A stretch of DNA of 64,000 nt from Pseudochelatococcus sp050946405 (GCF_050946405.1 NZ_JBMNUS010000008.1:177027-241026); one strand, 5' to 3'. Positions 32,728-42,505 are shown, counted from the stretch's first letter. Notes: generated by a model from the letters alone, not told the origin. Translations and numbers: made by a program.

Positions 32728-34847
32728 GCATGCGCGAGCGCGGCCAGCAGCAGCAGGGCGACGATGTTGGCGATCTTGATCATCGGGTTGATCGCCGGTC
32801 CGGCGGTATCCTTGTAGGGATCGCCCACGGTGTCGCCCGTGACCGCCGCCTTGTGCGCTTCCGACCCTTTGCCGCCGAAATGGCCTTCCTCGATGAACTT
32901 CTTGGCGTTGTCCCACGCGCCGCCGCCAGAGGTCATCGAGATGGCCACGAACAGGCCGGTTATGATGACGCCCAGCAGCATGGCGCCCACGGCCGCGAAG
33001 GCATCGCTTCTGTCCGCCACGAGCAACACCACGCCGAAGCACACCAGCGGCGACAGCACCGGCAACAGCGACGGCAGAATCATTTCGCGGATGGCCGCGC
33101 GCGTCAGCAGGTCCACCGCCCTGCCGTAGTCCGGGCGCGCTTCGCCGGTCATGATACCGGGCTGCTCGCGGAACTGCCGGCGCACTTCCTCCACCACCGC
33201 GCCTGCCGCGCGTCCCACGGCCGTCATGGCGAGCCCGCCGAACACGAAGGGCAACAGGCCGCCGAACAGCAGCCCCACGACGACGAACGGATTCGACAGC
33301 GAGAAATCCACCGCTACGCCGGCGAAATAGGGATGCCGGTCCGCATGGGCCGTGAAATAGGCAAGGTCGGACGTATAGGCGGTGAAAAGCACCAGCGCGC
33401 CGAGCCCGGCCGAGCCGATGGCATAACCCTTCGTCACGGCCTTCGTCGTGTTGCCGACTGCGTCCAGCGCATCCGTCGCGGCGCGCACATGCGCCGGCAG
33501 TCCCGCCATCTCGGCGATGCCGCCGGCGTTGTCCGTCACCGGGCCGAAGGCGTCGAGCGCCACCACGAAGCCGCATAGCGCCAGCATCGCCGTCACCGCG
33601 ATGGCGATGCCGAACAGACCGGCGAGGGCATTGGCGGCGACGATGGCCGCGATGATCGCCAGCGCCGGCAGCGCGGTCGACTCCAGCGAGATCGCGAGAC
33701 CCTGAATGACATTCGTGCCGTGGCCCGTGCGGGACGCAGCCGCAATCGAATGGACGGGACGGTAATGCGTTCCCGTATAATATTCCGTGATCGTTACGAT
33801 GGCGGCGGTCAGCAGCAGCCCGATGGCGCCGCAGCCGAGGAGCGCCAGCGGCGTGAAGCGCTCGCCGCCCGCCGTGGCCAGCGGGGCGGTCAGATCGCCG
33901 AAAACCAGCCAGGTGACGAGAGCCAGCGCGCCGAACGACAGAATACCCGCCACAATGAAGCCGCGATAGAGCGCGCCCATGATCGACTCCGTCACGCCGA
34001 GCCGCACGAAATAGGTGCCGGCGATGGAGGTGACGATGCACGCGGCGCCGATGGCCAGCGGATAGAGCAGCGCGGCGTCGAGCATCGGCTGGCCGGCGAA
34101 GGCGACGGCGGCGAGCACCATGGTCGCGACGACCGAGACGACATAGGTCTCGAACAGGTCCGCCGCCATGCCGGCGCAATCGCCCACGTTGTCGCCCACA
34201 TTGTCGGCGATGGTGGCCGGGTTGCGCGGATCGTCCTCGGGAATGCCCGCTTCCACCTTGCCGACGAGATCGCCGCCGACATCCGCGCCCTTCGTGAAGA
34301 CGCCGCCGCCGAGCCGGGCGAAGATCGAAATGAGCGATGCGCCGAATCCCAGCGCCACCAGCGTATCGATGACCGTGCGGCTGTCAGCGGCAAGCCCGAG
34401 CCCGTGCACCAGAACCGTGAACGACACCGCGACGCCGAGTAGCGCCAGCCCCGCCACGAGCAGCCCCGTCACCGCGCCGGAACGAAAGGCGATGTCGAGA
34501 CCCTGCGCCAGCGAGTTCGAGGCCGCCTGCGCGGTGCGCACGTTGGCGCGCACCGACACGTTCATGCCGATGAAGCCCGCCGCTCCCGAAAGCACGGCCC
34601 CCACGGCGAAACCGCCCGCGACGAGCCAGCCGAGCCCTATGCCGAGCAGCGCGAACAGCACGGCGCCGACCAGCGCGATGGTGATGTACTGGCGGCGCAG
34701 ATAGGCCTGCGCGCCCTCCCCGATGGCGCCGGCGATGTCGCGCATGCGCTGTGTGCCGGTATCGGCCTGCATGACGTCGCGGACCGTGACAATGCCGTAA
34801 ACAATGGATAATGCGCCTGCGGCGATGATGATCGCGAGTGCGAGCAT
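32724..34847 (-). CDS. hppA: K+-independent membrane-bound H+-pyrophosphatase
   Basis: A 707-residue integral membrane proton pump driven by pyrophosphate hydrolysis, with about 16 helices. The active-site segments are GGGVFTKGADVGGDLVGKVE (the DxxGDxxxK-type motif) and NPATIADNVGDNVGDCAGMAADL. The stretch GNTTKAVTKGYAIGSA has Lys at the position that is Ala in K+-dependent enzymes, which marks the K+-independent class typical of Rhizobiales. The ATG at 34847 has GGAG 8 bases upstream; an earlier in-frame start is not needed. The stop codon is donated by repeat copy B. Confidence 0.95.
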   Translation of the reverse strand: MLALAIIIAAGALSIVYGIVTVRDVMQADTGTQRMRDIAGAIGEGAQAYLRRQYITIALVGAVLFALLGIGLGWLVAGGFAVGAVLSGAAGFIGMNVSVRANVRTAQAASNSLAQGLDIAFRSGAVTGLLVAGLALLGVAVSFTVLVHGLGLAADSRTVIDTLVALGFGASLISIFARLGGGVFTKGADVGGDLVGKVEAGIPEDDPRNPATIADNVGDNVGDCAGMAADLFETYVVSVVATMVLAAVAFAGQPMLDAALLYPLAIGAACIVTSIAGTYFVRLGVTESIMGALYRGFIVAGILSFGALALVTWLVFGDLTAPLATAGGERFTPLALLGCGAIGLLLTAAIVTITEYYTGTHYRPVHSIAAASRTGHGTNVIQGLAISLESTALPALAIIAAIVAANALAGLFGIAIAVTAMLALCGFVVALDAFGPVTDNAGGIAEMAGLPAHVRAATDALDAVGNTTKAVTKGYAIGSAGLGALVLFTAYTSDLAYFTAHADRHPYFAGVAVDFSLSNPFVVVGLLFGGLLPFVFGGLAMTAVGRAAGAVVEEVRRQFREQPGIMTGEARPDYGRAVDLLTRAAIREMILPSLLPVLSPLVCFGVVLLVADRSDAFAAVGAMLLGVIITGLFVAISMTSGGGAWDNAKKFIEEGHFGGKGSEAHKAAVTGDTVGDPYKDTAGPAINPMIKIANIVALLLLAALAHA

Positions 34848-35089
34848 ACTTGTTTCTCCCCCTGGCGTACCGAAACGCTTTCGGGAGAGGCGGACGCTGC
34901 CTCTCCGGCGCGAAAGCATGTGCGGCTTGATATTATGCGCCGCCTTCAATGCACCAGAATTACACGCCTTTGGCAAACGGCCGTTGCGGTGAAGGCGGGA
35001 GAAAATCCGTCACAATCCGCGTTGCGTCACGTCATCGTCTCGACGAAACGCCGATATGATCCAATCCTTTGATTTTGAGCAAATTCTTG

Positions 35090-35115
35090 TCGATCGAATG
35101 AGTCCGTTCGATCGA
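35090..35115. repeat. Inverted repeat TCGATCGAA-N8-TTCGATCGA
   Basis: A perfect 9-bp inverted repeat with an 8-base loop, 22 bases beyond the thiL stop on the minus strand and 240 bases upstream of hppA. It may be the transcription end of the rib/thiL operon, although no U-tract follows on the minus strand, or an operator. The remaining 34848-35137 gap holds nothing else recognisable. Confidence 0.55.
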
Positions 35116-35137
35116 AATGCGCTCCCGCCGGACGGCC

Positions 35138-36130
35138 TCAGAAATGGGAGAAAGAGCCCTGCATGACCGCGATTTCCGCGCCGTGCAGGCGCACCGCGAG
35201 CGGCGCGTCGCCCGCCGTCACGCGGCCGATCGCCGTCAGCGGCACCTTGGCGCCCGCGCATTGGCGCTGAAAGCCGGAGAGGTGCTCCGGTGCGACGGCG
35301 CAAAGCACCTCGTAATCGTCGCCGCCGGTCGCGGCGGCGAGCAGCATATCCGGCGCGGCCGTTATCGCTGCGCGCGCCGCGAGGGACAGCGGAATGCAAT
35401 CGAGATCCAGTTCGCCCGAAACGCCGGAGGCGCGCAGGAACTTGCGCGCGTCGCCGACCAATCCGTCGGACACATCCATCGCGCCGCTGGCATGCTCGCG
35501 CACCGCGAGCGCCAGGGCATTGCGGGGCTCGGGCAAAAGATAGCGCCGGGCGAGATGCGCCTGTTCGGCCGGCGTCAGGACGTCGCGCCAGCCGGCTTCC
35601 TGCCCGTCGAGACGCAGGCGCAGGCCAAGCGCCGAATCGCCGATGGTGCCCGTCACCGCCAAAATGTCGCCCGGCCGCGCGCCGGTGCGCCTCACCATAT
35701 AGCCCGTCGGCACGCGCCCGATTGCGGTGATGGAAACGGTCAGCGGCCCCTCGGTGCGCACGGTGTCGCCGCCGAGCAGCGGGCAGCCGTAAAGACGCGC
35801 ATCCGCGCCGAGCCCTTCCGAAAAGGCCGTGAGCCATGCGAGAGACGTATCGCGCCGCAGCGACAGCGCCAGCAGGAAGCCCAGCGGTTCCGCACCCTTG
35901 GCGGCGAGGTCGGAGAGATTGACCCGCAACGCCTTGCGCGCCACCGCGCCGGGAGGATCGTCTCGGAAGAAATGCACGTCCGCGACAATGACATCGACGG
36001 TCAGCACCAGTTCCGAACCCGCGGGTGCCGGGAGCAGCGCGGCGTCGTCACGCAGGCCGAGCGACCCCGCTCCGGCGATGGGCGCGAACAACTGGCTGAT
36101 AAGGGCGTCCTCGTCCGGCAAAACCGTCAT
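35138..36130 (-). CDS. thiL: Thiamine-monophosphate kinase
   Basis: A 330-residue PurM-like kinase phosphorylating thiamine monophosphate to thiamine diphosphate. Motifs are GLRDDAALL near the N-terminus (metal-binding Asp pair), LTVDVIVADVHF (about 43-54), NLSDLAAKGAEPLGFLL, GGDTVRTEG, and SGAMDVSDGLVGD; the C-terminus has ATGGDDYEVL. The start at 36130 is the first ATG fitting the conserved N-terminus. It is last in the glyA-nrdR-rib-nusB-thiL run, 34 bases after nusB. Confidence 0.94.
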   Translation of the reverse strand: MTVLPDEDALISQLFAPIAGAGSLGLRDDAALLPAPAGSELVLTVDVIVADVHFFRDDPPGAVARKALRVNLSDLAAKGAEPLGFLLALSLRRDTSLAWLTAFSEGLGADARLYGCPLLGGDTVRTEGPLTVSITAIGRVPTGYMVRRTGARPGDILAVTGTIGDSALGLRLRLDGQEAGWRDVLTPAEQAHLARRYLLPEPRNALALAVREHASGAMDVSDGLVGDARKFLRASGVSGELDLDCIPLSLAARAAITAAPDMLLAAATGGDDYEVLCAVAPEHLSGFQRQCAGAKVPLTAIGRVTAGDAPLAVRLHGAEIAVMQGSFSHF

Positions 36131-36164
36131 GTCCCACCCCGTATCGGCAATGGCCGCGCCGGTG

Positions 36165-36629
36165 TCAGTGGCGGGCCGCGAGCTCTTCCGCGCGGTCGCT
36201 GCGCGCCAGCGTATCGAGCACCGCGTTGACAAGGCCGGGCTCGTCGTCATCATAGAAGGCGCGCGCCACATCCACATATTCCGAGATGGTCACGCGCGGC
36301 GGCACATCCTTGCGAAACAGCAGCTCGAACGCCGCCACGCGCAGGATGGCGCGCAGCACCGTCTCGATGCGCTTCAGCGGCCAGCCCCTGGCGAGCGCCT
36401 CGTCAACGCGCCGGTCGACGGTCTTCTGCTCACGCACCACGCCGGCGATGAGATCGCGGAAGAAGGTTTCCTCGACCGGCTTGAACGACAGACCGTCGAT
36501 TTCCTTGCCGTTCCAGAAGCGCTCGAACTCGGCGGCGGCGTCGAGAACGCCGGCCCCCGTCAATTCCATCTGGTACAGCGCCTGCACGGCGGCGAGCCTG
36601 GCGGCGCTGCGTTTCTCCGTTCTCGACAT
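36165..36629 (-). CDS. nusB: Transcription antitermination factor NusB
   Basis: A 154-residue all-helical protein that binds boxA RNA with NusE for rRNA antitermination. The N-terminal RSAARLAAVQALYQMELTG, central VDRRVDEALARGWPLKRIETVLRAILRVAAFELL and C-terminal TISEYVDVARAFYDDDEPGLVNAVLD are family signatures. The ATG overlaps the ribH TGA by one base (TGATG). Confidence 0.95.
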   Translation of the reverse strand: MSRTEKRSAARLAAVQALYQMELTGAGVLDAAAEFERFWNGKEIDGLSFKPVEETFFRDLIAGVVREQKTVDRRVDEALARGWPLKRIETVLRAILRVAAFELLFRKDVPPRVTISEYVDVARAFYDDDEPGLVNAVLDTLARSDRAEELAARH

Positions 36630-37117
36630 CAGTCGTCGATCCTGCTGGCGATCTGGCGGCGGACACCGAGCACGGCCAGCGCGGCCCGCGCGGCGAAGCC
36701 GCCCTTGTCCTCGCCCGCGACGCGCGCCCGCGCCCACGCCTGTTCCTCATTCTCGACGGTGAGAATGCCGTTGCCGATGGGTAGCAGAAACTCCAGCGCC
36801 AGATCCGTCAGCGCCCGCGCGCTTTCCGTCGCCACGATATCGAAATGGCTGGTCTCGCCGCGGATGACGGTGCCCAGAGCGACGGCCGCATCGACCTCGG
36901 GCCCCTCCTCGAGCGCGATGGCGAGCGCGGTCGCGATTTCCAGCGCACCGGGAACCGTGATCACCTCGACCTCGGCGCCTGCGGCCTCGAGCACGGCGCG
37001 CGCACCCTTCAGCAACTCGTCGGCGATATCCGCATAATAGCGGGCCTCGACGATCAGAACCTTTGCGCCGGAAACGGCGGAGAAATCATCATCAGCGACC
37101 CGGATCGATTGTGCCAT
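36629..37117 (-). CDS. ribH: 6,7-dimethyl-8-ribityllumazine synthase
   Basis: A 162-residue enzyme of riboflavin synthesis that condenses 5-amino-6-ribitylaminouracil with dihydroxybutanone phosphate. Motifs are VPGALEIATA (about 55-64), GTVIRGETSHFDIVATESARA (catalytic His region, about 82-102) and PIGNGILTVENEEQA. The ATG at 37117 has AAGGAG about 8 bases upstream. It is 46 bases after ribE and coupled to nusB. Confidence 0.95.
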   Translation of the reverse strand: MAQSIRVADDDFSAVSGAKVLIVEARYYADIADELLKGARAVLEAAGAEVEVITVPGALEIATALAIALEEGPEVDAAVALGTVIRGETSHFDIVATESARALTDLALEFLLPIGNGILTVENEEQAWARARVAGEDKGGFAARAALAVLGVRRQIASRIDD

Positions 37118-37163
37118 CGTAACGCTCCTTCGGTTGCATGCGTCGAACGCAGCGCCAACCCTC

Positions 37164-37802
37164 TCAGTACCCCGCCGCCCGCGCCTGCGCAAGCCGCGCC
37201 GCGTAGCGCGCCATCAGATCGACCTCGATATTGATGCGGTCTCCGGCCCGCCGCTCGCCCCAGGTCGTCACCTGAAGCGTGTGCGGGATCAGCAACACGG
37301 AAAACAGCTCGTCCTCGACGGTGTTGACGGTGAGCGACGTGCCGTCCAGCGTCACCGAACCCTTGGCGGCGATGAAGGGCGCCAGGTCGCGCGGCGCGCG
37401 CAGCGTGAAGCGCGCCGTTTCGCCGCCTTCCTCCGCGCTGCGGGTGATTTCCTCCCGCGCGACGAGTTCCGCCACGCCGTCGACGTGGCCGGTGACGATA
37501 TGGCCGCCAAGCTCGTCGCCGATCCTGAGCGCACGCTCCAGATTGAGCCGCGTCCCCGCCTGCCAGCCGCCCGCCGTGGTGAGCGCCAGCGTTTCCGCCG
37601 CCGCGTCGACCTCGAACCACGCACCGCCTTCAAGCGGCCCGAAGGCCACCACCGTCAGGCACGGACCGCCGCAGGCGACGGATGCGCCGAGCTGGATGGT
37701 GTCGGGATCGAAGCGCGAATGGATGCGCAGGCGGCGCAGCGTACCCTGGAAGGATTGCGCCGACACGATTTCACCGATGTCTGAAACAATGCCTGTAAAC
37801 AT
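37164..37802 (-). CDS. ribE: Riboflavin synthase, alpha subunit
   Basis: A 212-residue protein of two lumazine-binding repeats (about 1-95 and 97-195). The first begins MFTGIVSDIGEIV and contains ASVACGGPCLTV; the second has GHIVTGHVDGVAELV and SVTLDGTSLTVN. It dismutates two lumazines into riboflavin. The ATG overlaps the ribD stop by one base. Length is normal. Confidence 0.95.
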   Translation of the reverse strand: MFTGIVSDIGEIVSAQSFQGTLRRLRIHSRFDPDTIQLGASVACGGPCLTVVAFGPLEGGAWFEVDAAAETLALTTAGGWQAGTRLNLERALRIGDELGGHIVTGHVDGVAELVAREEITRSAEEGGETARFTLRAPRDLAPFIAAKGSVTLDGTSLTVNTVEDELFSVLLIPHTLQVTTWGERRAGDRINIEVDLMARYAARLAQARAAGY

Positions 37803-38947
37803 CAGAACGGCCTTTCGAATATCTCGAACCTGTCCGGGCGCGCATGGCCCCTGCCCCACCACCCGCCGTCAAGCGGCCTGAAACGCTGCGGATCGGCGAG
37901 CGCCGCCGCGAGAACCGGTTGCAGCGCGACGACACCGTCGTCATCGCCGACCGGTCCGAGTTCTTCCGCGCCGGTCAGCAGGATCGCTTCGTCGACCAGA
38001 TCGTCGCGCGCCAACGCGGCCGCAAGCCGTGGGCCGCCCTCTGCGAGCACCCGCGCGACGCCGCGCTGCGCCAGTAGCGCCATCGCCTGCGGCAGAAGTA
38101 CGCGCCCATCGGGACCCGCATCGACACGCATGATCTCGACGCCCGATGCGGAGAAGCGCCGTTCGGCATCCGCCGGCGCGGCATGCGTGGTGACGATCCA
38201 TGTCGGCACCTCCCGCGCGCTTGCCACGGCGGCGGCCTCGGGCGGCGTATGGAGACCGCTGTCGATGATCAAGCGGATCGGCGAGCGGTCGCCAAGCCCC
38301 GGCAGCCGCACCGTGAGTTGCGGATCGTCCGCCGCTACCGTGCCCGCGCCCACCATGACGGCGTCCGCATGCGCGCGCAGCAGGTGCACCTGCGCATTGG
38401 CGGCCGCGCCGGTGATCCGCAGCCTCCCGTCCCGCCGTCCCGCGTAGCCGTCGCGCGTGCGCGCCAGCTTGAGCGTCACCAGCGGGCGCCCCTGCGTCAC
38501 ACGCAGGATATGGCCGCGATGCATGCGAAACGCCTCGTCCGCGCGCACGCCGACATCCACGGCGAGGCCGGCGGCGCGCATGCGCGCATGGCCCTGCCCC
38601 GCGACGCGGGAATCGGGATCCTCGATGCCCGTCACCACGCGCCCCACGCCCGCCGCGATGATGGCGTCCGAGCAGGGACCGGCGCGGCCATGGTGGGAAC
38701 AGGGTTCGAGCGAGACATACATCGTCGCGCCCCGCGCCGCCTCTCCGGCCATGGCGAGCGCGACGGGCTCGCCGTGCGGACGCCCGCCCTTCTGCGTCGC
38801 GCCGAGCCCCACGACGACGGGCGCATCGCCGTCGAAACGCACGATGACGGAACCGACAGACGGGTTGGGCGACGTCAGCCCCTGCTGGCGCCACCCCAGC
38901 GCCAGCGCCATGTCCATGAAACGCCGGTCGTCATCGTTGCGCGCCAT
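37802..38947 (-). CDS. ribD: Bifunctional riboflavin deaminase-reductase
   Basis: A 381-residue enzyme: N-terminal deaminase domain (about 5-145) with zinc motif HGE ... PCSHHGRAGPCSDAI, and C-terminal reductase domain (about 150-370) with VTLKLARTRDGYAG and VLAEGGPRLAAAL. The deaminase motif reads HGE where HAE is usual; the catalytic Glu and zinc Cys are kept, so it is probably active. The ATG at 38947 lies 17 bases inside nrdR; longer in-frame readings run through nrdR and are rejected. Confidence 0.93.
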   Translation of the reverse strand: MARNDDDRRFMDMALALGWRQQGLTSPNPSVGSVIVRFDGDAPVVVGLGATQKGGRPHGEPVALAMAGEAARGATMYVSLEPCSHHGRAGPCSDAIIAAGVGRVVTGIEDPDSRVAGQGHARMRAAGLAVDVGVRADEAFRMHRGHILRVTQGRPLVTLKLARTRDGYAGRRDGRLRITGAAANAQVHLLRAHADAVMVGAGTVAADDPQLTVRLPGLGDRSPIRLIIDSGLHTPPEAAAVASAREVPTWIVTTHAAPADAERRFSASGVEIMRVDAGPDGRVLLPQAMALLAQRGVARVLAEGGPRLAAALARDDLVDEAILLTGAEELGPVGDDDGVVALQPVLAAALADPQRFRPLDGGWWGRGHARPDRFEIFERPF

Positions 38948-39461
38948 CGGATGATGCCCGTCTCGTGTCGTCGGGAAGCACGTCTTCCGCCGTGCCGGCG
39001 AGCGCCGGCGTGGAATTGGCCAGTTCGCCGACGAATTCCTCGAAATCCCGCGCCTCGCGGAAATTGCGATAAACCGACGCGAAGCGCACGAACGCCACGC
39101 TGTCAAGCTGGCGCAACCCCTCCATCACCAGTTCACCGATCTGCTCGCTGGTGACATCCGTGTCGCCCGTCCGTTCCAGCCGGCGCACGATGCCGCTGAT
39201 CATGCGCTCGGTCCGTTCGGGATCGACGGCGCGTTTGCGCAACGCGATCATCACCGACCGGGCCAGTTTGTCCCTGTCGAACGGCACGCGCTTGCCCGAG
39301 CGTTTCAGCACCATAAGCTCGCGCAGTTGCACCCGCTCGAAGGTCGTGAAGCGACCGCCGCACTCCGGGCACACGCGCCGCCGGCGAATTGCGGAACCGT
39401 CTTCCGCAGGCCGGGAATCCTTGACCTGCGTATCGAGATTTCCGCAATAGGGGCAGCGCAT
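38931..39461 (-). CDS. nrdR: Transcriptional repressor NrdR
   Basis: A 176-residue regulator of ribonucleotide reductase genes. The N-terminal zinc ribbon (MRCPYCGNLDTQVKDSRP ... RRRVCPECGGRFTTFE, residues 1-44) and the ATP-cone domain (about 49-139, VLKRSGKRVPFDRDKLARSV) are complete. The C-terminal 25 residues, beyond the cone, are Thr/Asp/Ala-rich. It sits between glyA (12-base gap) and ribD (overlap), the usual rhizobial order. Confidence 0.96.
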   Translation of the reverse strand: MRCPYCGNLDTQVKDSRPAEDGSAIRRRRVCPECGGRFTTFERVQLRELMVLKRSGKRVPFDRDKLARSVMIALRKRAVDPERTERMISGIVRRLERTGDTDVTSEQIGELVMEGLRQLDSVAFVRFASVYRNFREARDFEEFVGELANSTPALAGTAEDVLPDDTRRASSDGAQR

Positions 39462-39473
39462 GGACGAACCCGA

Positions 39474-40781
39474 TCAGCCGTAGATCGGGAAGCGCGACGT
39501 CAGTGCATGGACCTTTTCCCGCACCTGCGTCTCGACATCGGCATTGCCGTCCTCGCCGTTCGCGGCAAGGCCGTCGAGCACGGTCACGATGAGCTGTCCG
39601 ATCTCGCGGAACTCCGCCTCGCCGAAGCCCCGCGTCGTGCCGGCGGGCGTGCCGAGGCGGATGCCCGACGTGACGGTCGGCTTCTCGGTGTCGAACGGCA
39701 CGCCGTTCTTGTTGCAGGTGATGTGGGCGCGCCCCAGCGCGGCTTCCGCCGCCTTGCCGTTGAGACCCTTGGGGCGCAGGTCGACGAGGAACAGGTGGTT
39801 GTCGGTGCCGCCGGAAACGATGCTGTAGCCGCCCTGCGCAATGGTTTGCGCCAGCACGGCCGCATTGTCGACGACCGCGCGCGCATAAAGCCCGAACTCG
39901 GGCTCCAGCGCCTCGCCGAAGGCGACCGCCTTGGCGGCGATCACATGCATCAGCGGCCCGCCTTGCAGGCCCGGAAAGATCGCCGAGTTGAACTTCTTCG
40001 CCAGAGCCTCGTCGTTGGTGAGAATGAGGCCGCCGCGCGGGCCGCGCAGCGTCTTGTGCGTGGTGGTGGTGGCCACATGCGCGTGCGGGAACGGCGAAGG
40101 ATGCGCCCCGCCGGCGACGAGCCCGGCGAAGTGGGCCATATCCACGAAGAACCACGCGCCCACGGAATCCGCGATCTCGCGGAAGCGGGCGAAATCCCAG
40201 AAGCGCGAATAGGCCGAGCCGCCGGCAAGGATGAGCTTGGGCTTGTGCTCCTCGGCCAGACGCGCGACCTGATCATAGTCGACGCGATGGTCGTCTTCGC
40301 GCACCGTATAGGAAACGGGCTTGAACCACTTGCCCGACATGTTGGGCGGCGCGCCGTGCGTGAGATGCCCGCCCGCGGCGAGATCGAGCCCGAGGAAAGT
40401 GTCGCCGGGCTGCAACAGCGCGAAAAACACGGCCTGGTTGGCCTGCGAGCCCGAGTTGGGCTGAACATTGGCGAAACCGACGTTGAACAGCCTCTTCGCC
40501 CGCTCGATGGCAAGATCTTCCGCGATATCGACGAACTGGCAGCCGCCATAATAGCGCCGGCCGGGATAACCTTCGGCGTATTTGTTGGTGAGCACGGAGC
40601 CCTGCGCTTCCAGAACCGCGCGGGACACGATGTTCTCGGAAGCGATCAGCTCGATCTCATCACGCTGGCGACCCAGTTCGAGGCCGATGGCGCGCGCGAT
40701 CTCCGGGTCGCTTTCCGCGAGCGGCGCGGAAAAGAAGCTGTTGGAAAGGGTGTTCCGGGGAGAAAGGTCGTTCGCGCTCAT
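39474..40781 (-). CDS. glyA: Serine hydroxymethyltransferase
   Basis: A 435-residue PLP enzyme converting serine and tetrahydrofolate to glycine and methylene-THF. Visible motifs are ELIASENIVSRAVLEAQGS (about 50-68), NKYAEGYPGRRYYGGCQFVD, the PLP-lysine motif TTTTHKTLRGPRGG (about 232-245) and GTPAGTTRGFGEAEF near the C-terminus. The ATG at 40781 has GGAG 9 bases upstream; an in-frame start 42 bases earlier is less supported. Confidence 0.96.
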   Translation of the reverse strand: MSANDLSPRNTLSNSFFSAPLAESDPEIARAIGLELGRQRDEIELIASENIVSRAVLEAQGSVLTNKYAEGYPGRRYYGGCQFVDIAEDLAIERAKRLFNVGFANVQPNSGSQANQAVFFALLQPGDTFLGLDLAAGGHLTHGAPPNMSGKWFKPVSYTVREDDHRVDYDQVARLAEEHKPKLILAGGSAYSRFWDFARFREIADSVGAWFFVDMAHFAGLVAGGAHPSPFPHAHVATTTTHKTLRGPRGGLILTNDEALAKKFNSAIFPGLQGGPLMHVIAAKAVAFGEALEPEFGLYARAVVDNAAVLAQTIAQGGYSIVSGGTDNHLFLVDLRPKGLNGKAAEAALGRAHITCNKNGVPFDTEKPTVTSGIRLGTPAGTTRGFGEAEFREIGQLIVTVLDGLAANGEDGNADVETQVREKVHALTSRFPIYG

Positions 40782-40983
40782 CAGCAAGGCTCCGCATCGG
40801 GGAGAGATGTTCCCCATTACCATCGGCAGGATCGTCAGTCGGGTTGCGGCCGGCTCGCATGCGCTGGCGACATCGCTTCGCCGCGCCGCGATTCGGCAAG
40901 GACGCTACCATGCGCTCTTTTTCGCCCCGACATCAAGCCCGACCTGCCGCAAGCGCCGCGATGACGCGGCACGCCTGACATGC

Positions 40984-41016
40984 GAAAAACCACGGCGCCT
41001 TGCGCGCCGTGGTCCT
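40984..41016 (-). terminator. Rho-independent terminator after the L,D-transpeptidase gene
   Basis: On the minus strand CCACGGCGC, a 5-base loop and GCGCCGTGG are followed by TTTTTCG. The 9-bp stem starts 46 bases past the transpeptidase stop. Confidence 0.85.
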
Positions 41017-41062
41017 TGATCCGCCGGGAACGTCTTCAAGCGAAGCGGACGCTCCGCGCCGC

Positions 41063-42337
41063 TCAGTATTGCGACGCTTCGGAATCGTTTGCCTCGAGCG
41101 CCGCGATCTGGCCGCCGAGCCCCAGGCCGTCGCGATTGTAGATATCGGAACGGAACTGAACCAGCCCGTCCGGCGTCGCCCACGCCGTGATATAGGTCCA
41201 GAAGACCGGCACGGGATTGGCGAGCGGCGCGTCGATGCGCTTGCCGGAATCGATGGCGGCCTCGATCTGCTCGCGCCCCCAGCCGGGCGTGTCCGCGAGG
41301 AGGAAGCCGATGTAGTCGCGCACGTTCTGCATGCGCACGCAACCCGAGGACACGAAACGGAAATCGTCGCCGAAAACGCCCTTCGCCGGCGTGTCGTGCA
41401 TGTAGACGCCGTAGGGATTGGGGATGTTGATGCGCACGAAGCCCATCGAGTTGAGGTCCGCGCCCGGATCCTGACGGAAACGGTAGCGCGTGGCCTCATA
41501 GGTGTTCCAGTCCACCTGCTCCGGCCGGATTTCCTCGCCCTGCGCGTTGTAGATGCGGATCTTGTTGTCGGTCAGATAGGTCGGATCCTTGCGCATCTTC
41601 GGGATCAGATCCTTGCGGATGATCGACGCCGGCACCGTCCAGAACGGGTTGAAATTGATTTCCGTGATCTTGGAATTGAAGATCGGCGACTGGCGGTCGG
41701 TCTTGCCCACGCCGGCGGCATGGCGTGTGACGACATGGTTGTTTTCCACCGTCTCGACCACGGCGCCGGGCAGGTTCACCACGACATAGCGGTGGCCGAG
41801 GTTGCCGGAATAGGAGCGCAGGCGCACGAGGTTCAGCTCAAGCTGACGCAGCCGCACGTCGGCGGGCACGTTGAGGGCCGCGATGGTGCCGGGGTTGAGC
41901 GCGCCGGTGGCGCTCAGGCCGTGCCTGTCCTGCGCGCGGCGCAGCGCCGCTTCGACGTAGGAATCGAAGATATCGCCCTGGGCGGCCGACGGATCGAGGT
42001 CGCCCGAGGCGACGAGCCGCTCGCGCAGCGCCTGCACGGCGCGGCCGCGCGATCCCAGACGCAGCCGCTCATTGCCGATCTGCGCCCAGCCCCCCCGCTC
42101 GACGAGAGCGCGATAATATCCGATGGTCTGCTCTGTGGCCGCAAGCGCGTCCGGCGACAGCGTCGGCGTGTTGGAGCGCGACACCCGCGCACGTTGCGCC
42201 GAATCATAGTTCTGCTGCCATTCGGCCTGACCGAAGGCCAGTTGCTGGGCGGTGGCGGGCGCAGCCGCCGCCAGGGAGGCCGCAAGGACAAGGCCTCCTG
42301 CGGCGACAGTGGAGAAACGGGCGATGCGAGCTTTCAC
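41063..42337 (-). CDS. L,D-transpeptidase (YkuD family) with peptidoglycan-binding domain
   Basis: A 424-residue exported enzyme making 3-3 or lipoprotein-like peptidoglycan links. The GTG at 42337 has GAGG 8 bases upstream and starts a clear signal peptide (about 1-31, VAAGGLVLAASLAAAAPATA). The PG_binding_1 domain is at about 95-155 (LRLGSRGRAVQALRERLV). The YkuD domain is at about 185-345, with the catalytic motif HDTPAKGVF ... RFVSSGCVRMQN, containing the active Cys. This domain order matches the YcbB/LdtD type. Confidence 0.92.
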   Translation of the reverse strand: MKARIARFSTVAAGGLVLAASLAAAAPATAQQLAFGQAEWQQNYDSAQRARVSRSNTPTLSPDALAATEQTIGYYRALVERGGWAQIGNERLRLGSRGRAVQALRERLVASGDLDPSAAQGDIFDSYVEAALRRAQDRHGLSATGALNPGTIAALNVPADVRLRQLELNLVRLRSYSGNLGHRYVVVNLPGAVVETVENNHVVTRHAAGVGKTDRQSPIFNSKITEINFNPFWTVPASIIRKDLIPKMRKDPTYLTDNKIRIYNAQGEEIRPEQVDWNTYEATRYRFRQDPGADLNSMGFVRINIPNPYGVYMHDTPAKGVFGDDFRFVSSGCVRMQNVRDYIGFLLADTPGWGREQIEAAIDSGKRIDAPLANPVPVFWTYITAWATPDGLVQFRSDIYNRDGLGLGGQIAALEANDSEASQY

Positions 42338-42505
42338 GAACCTGACCTCGAATTCTGGCGATCCGGCGGAGACATCGCTTCGATATTCCGATCGCGCCGC
42401 CGCCAACAATTATTGTCTACACCTTAGCATCGCCGAAGTTAAGCAACGGTGATCGCGGCGCATGAAAAGCCCGCGGTGCCGCCCCCTGCCCGCCCGCACA
42501 CCCGG

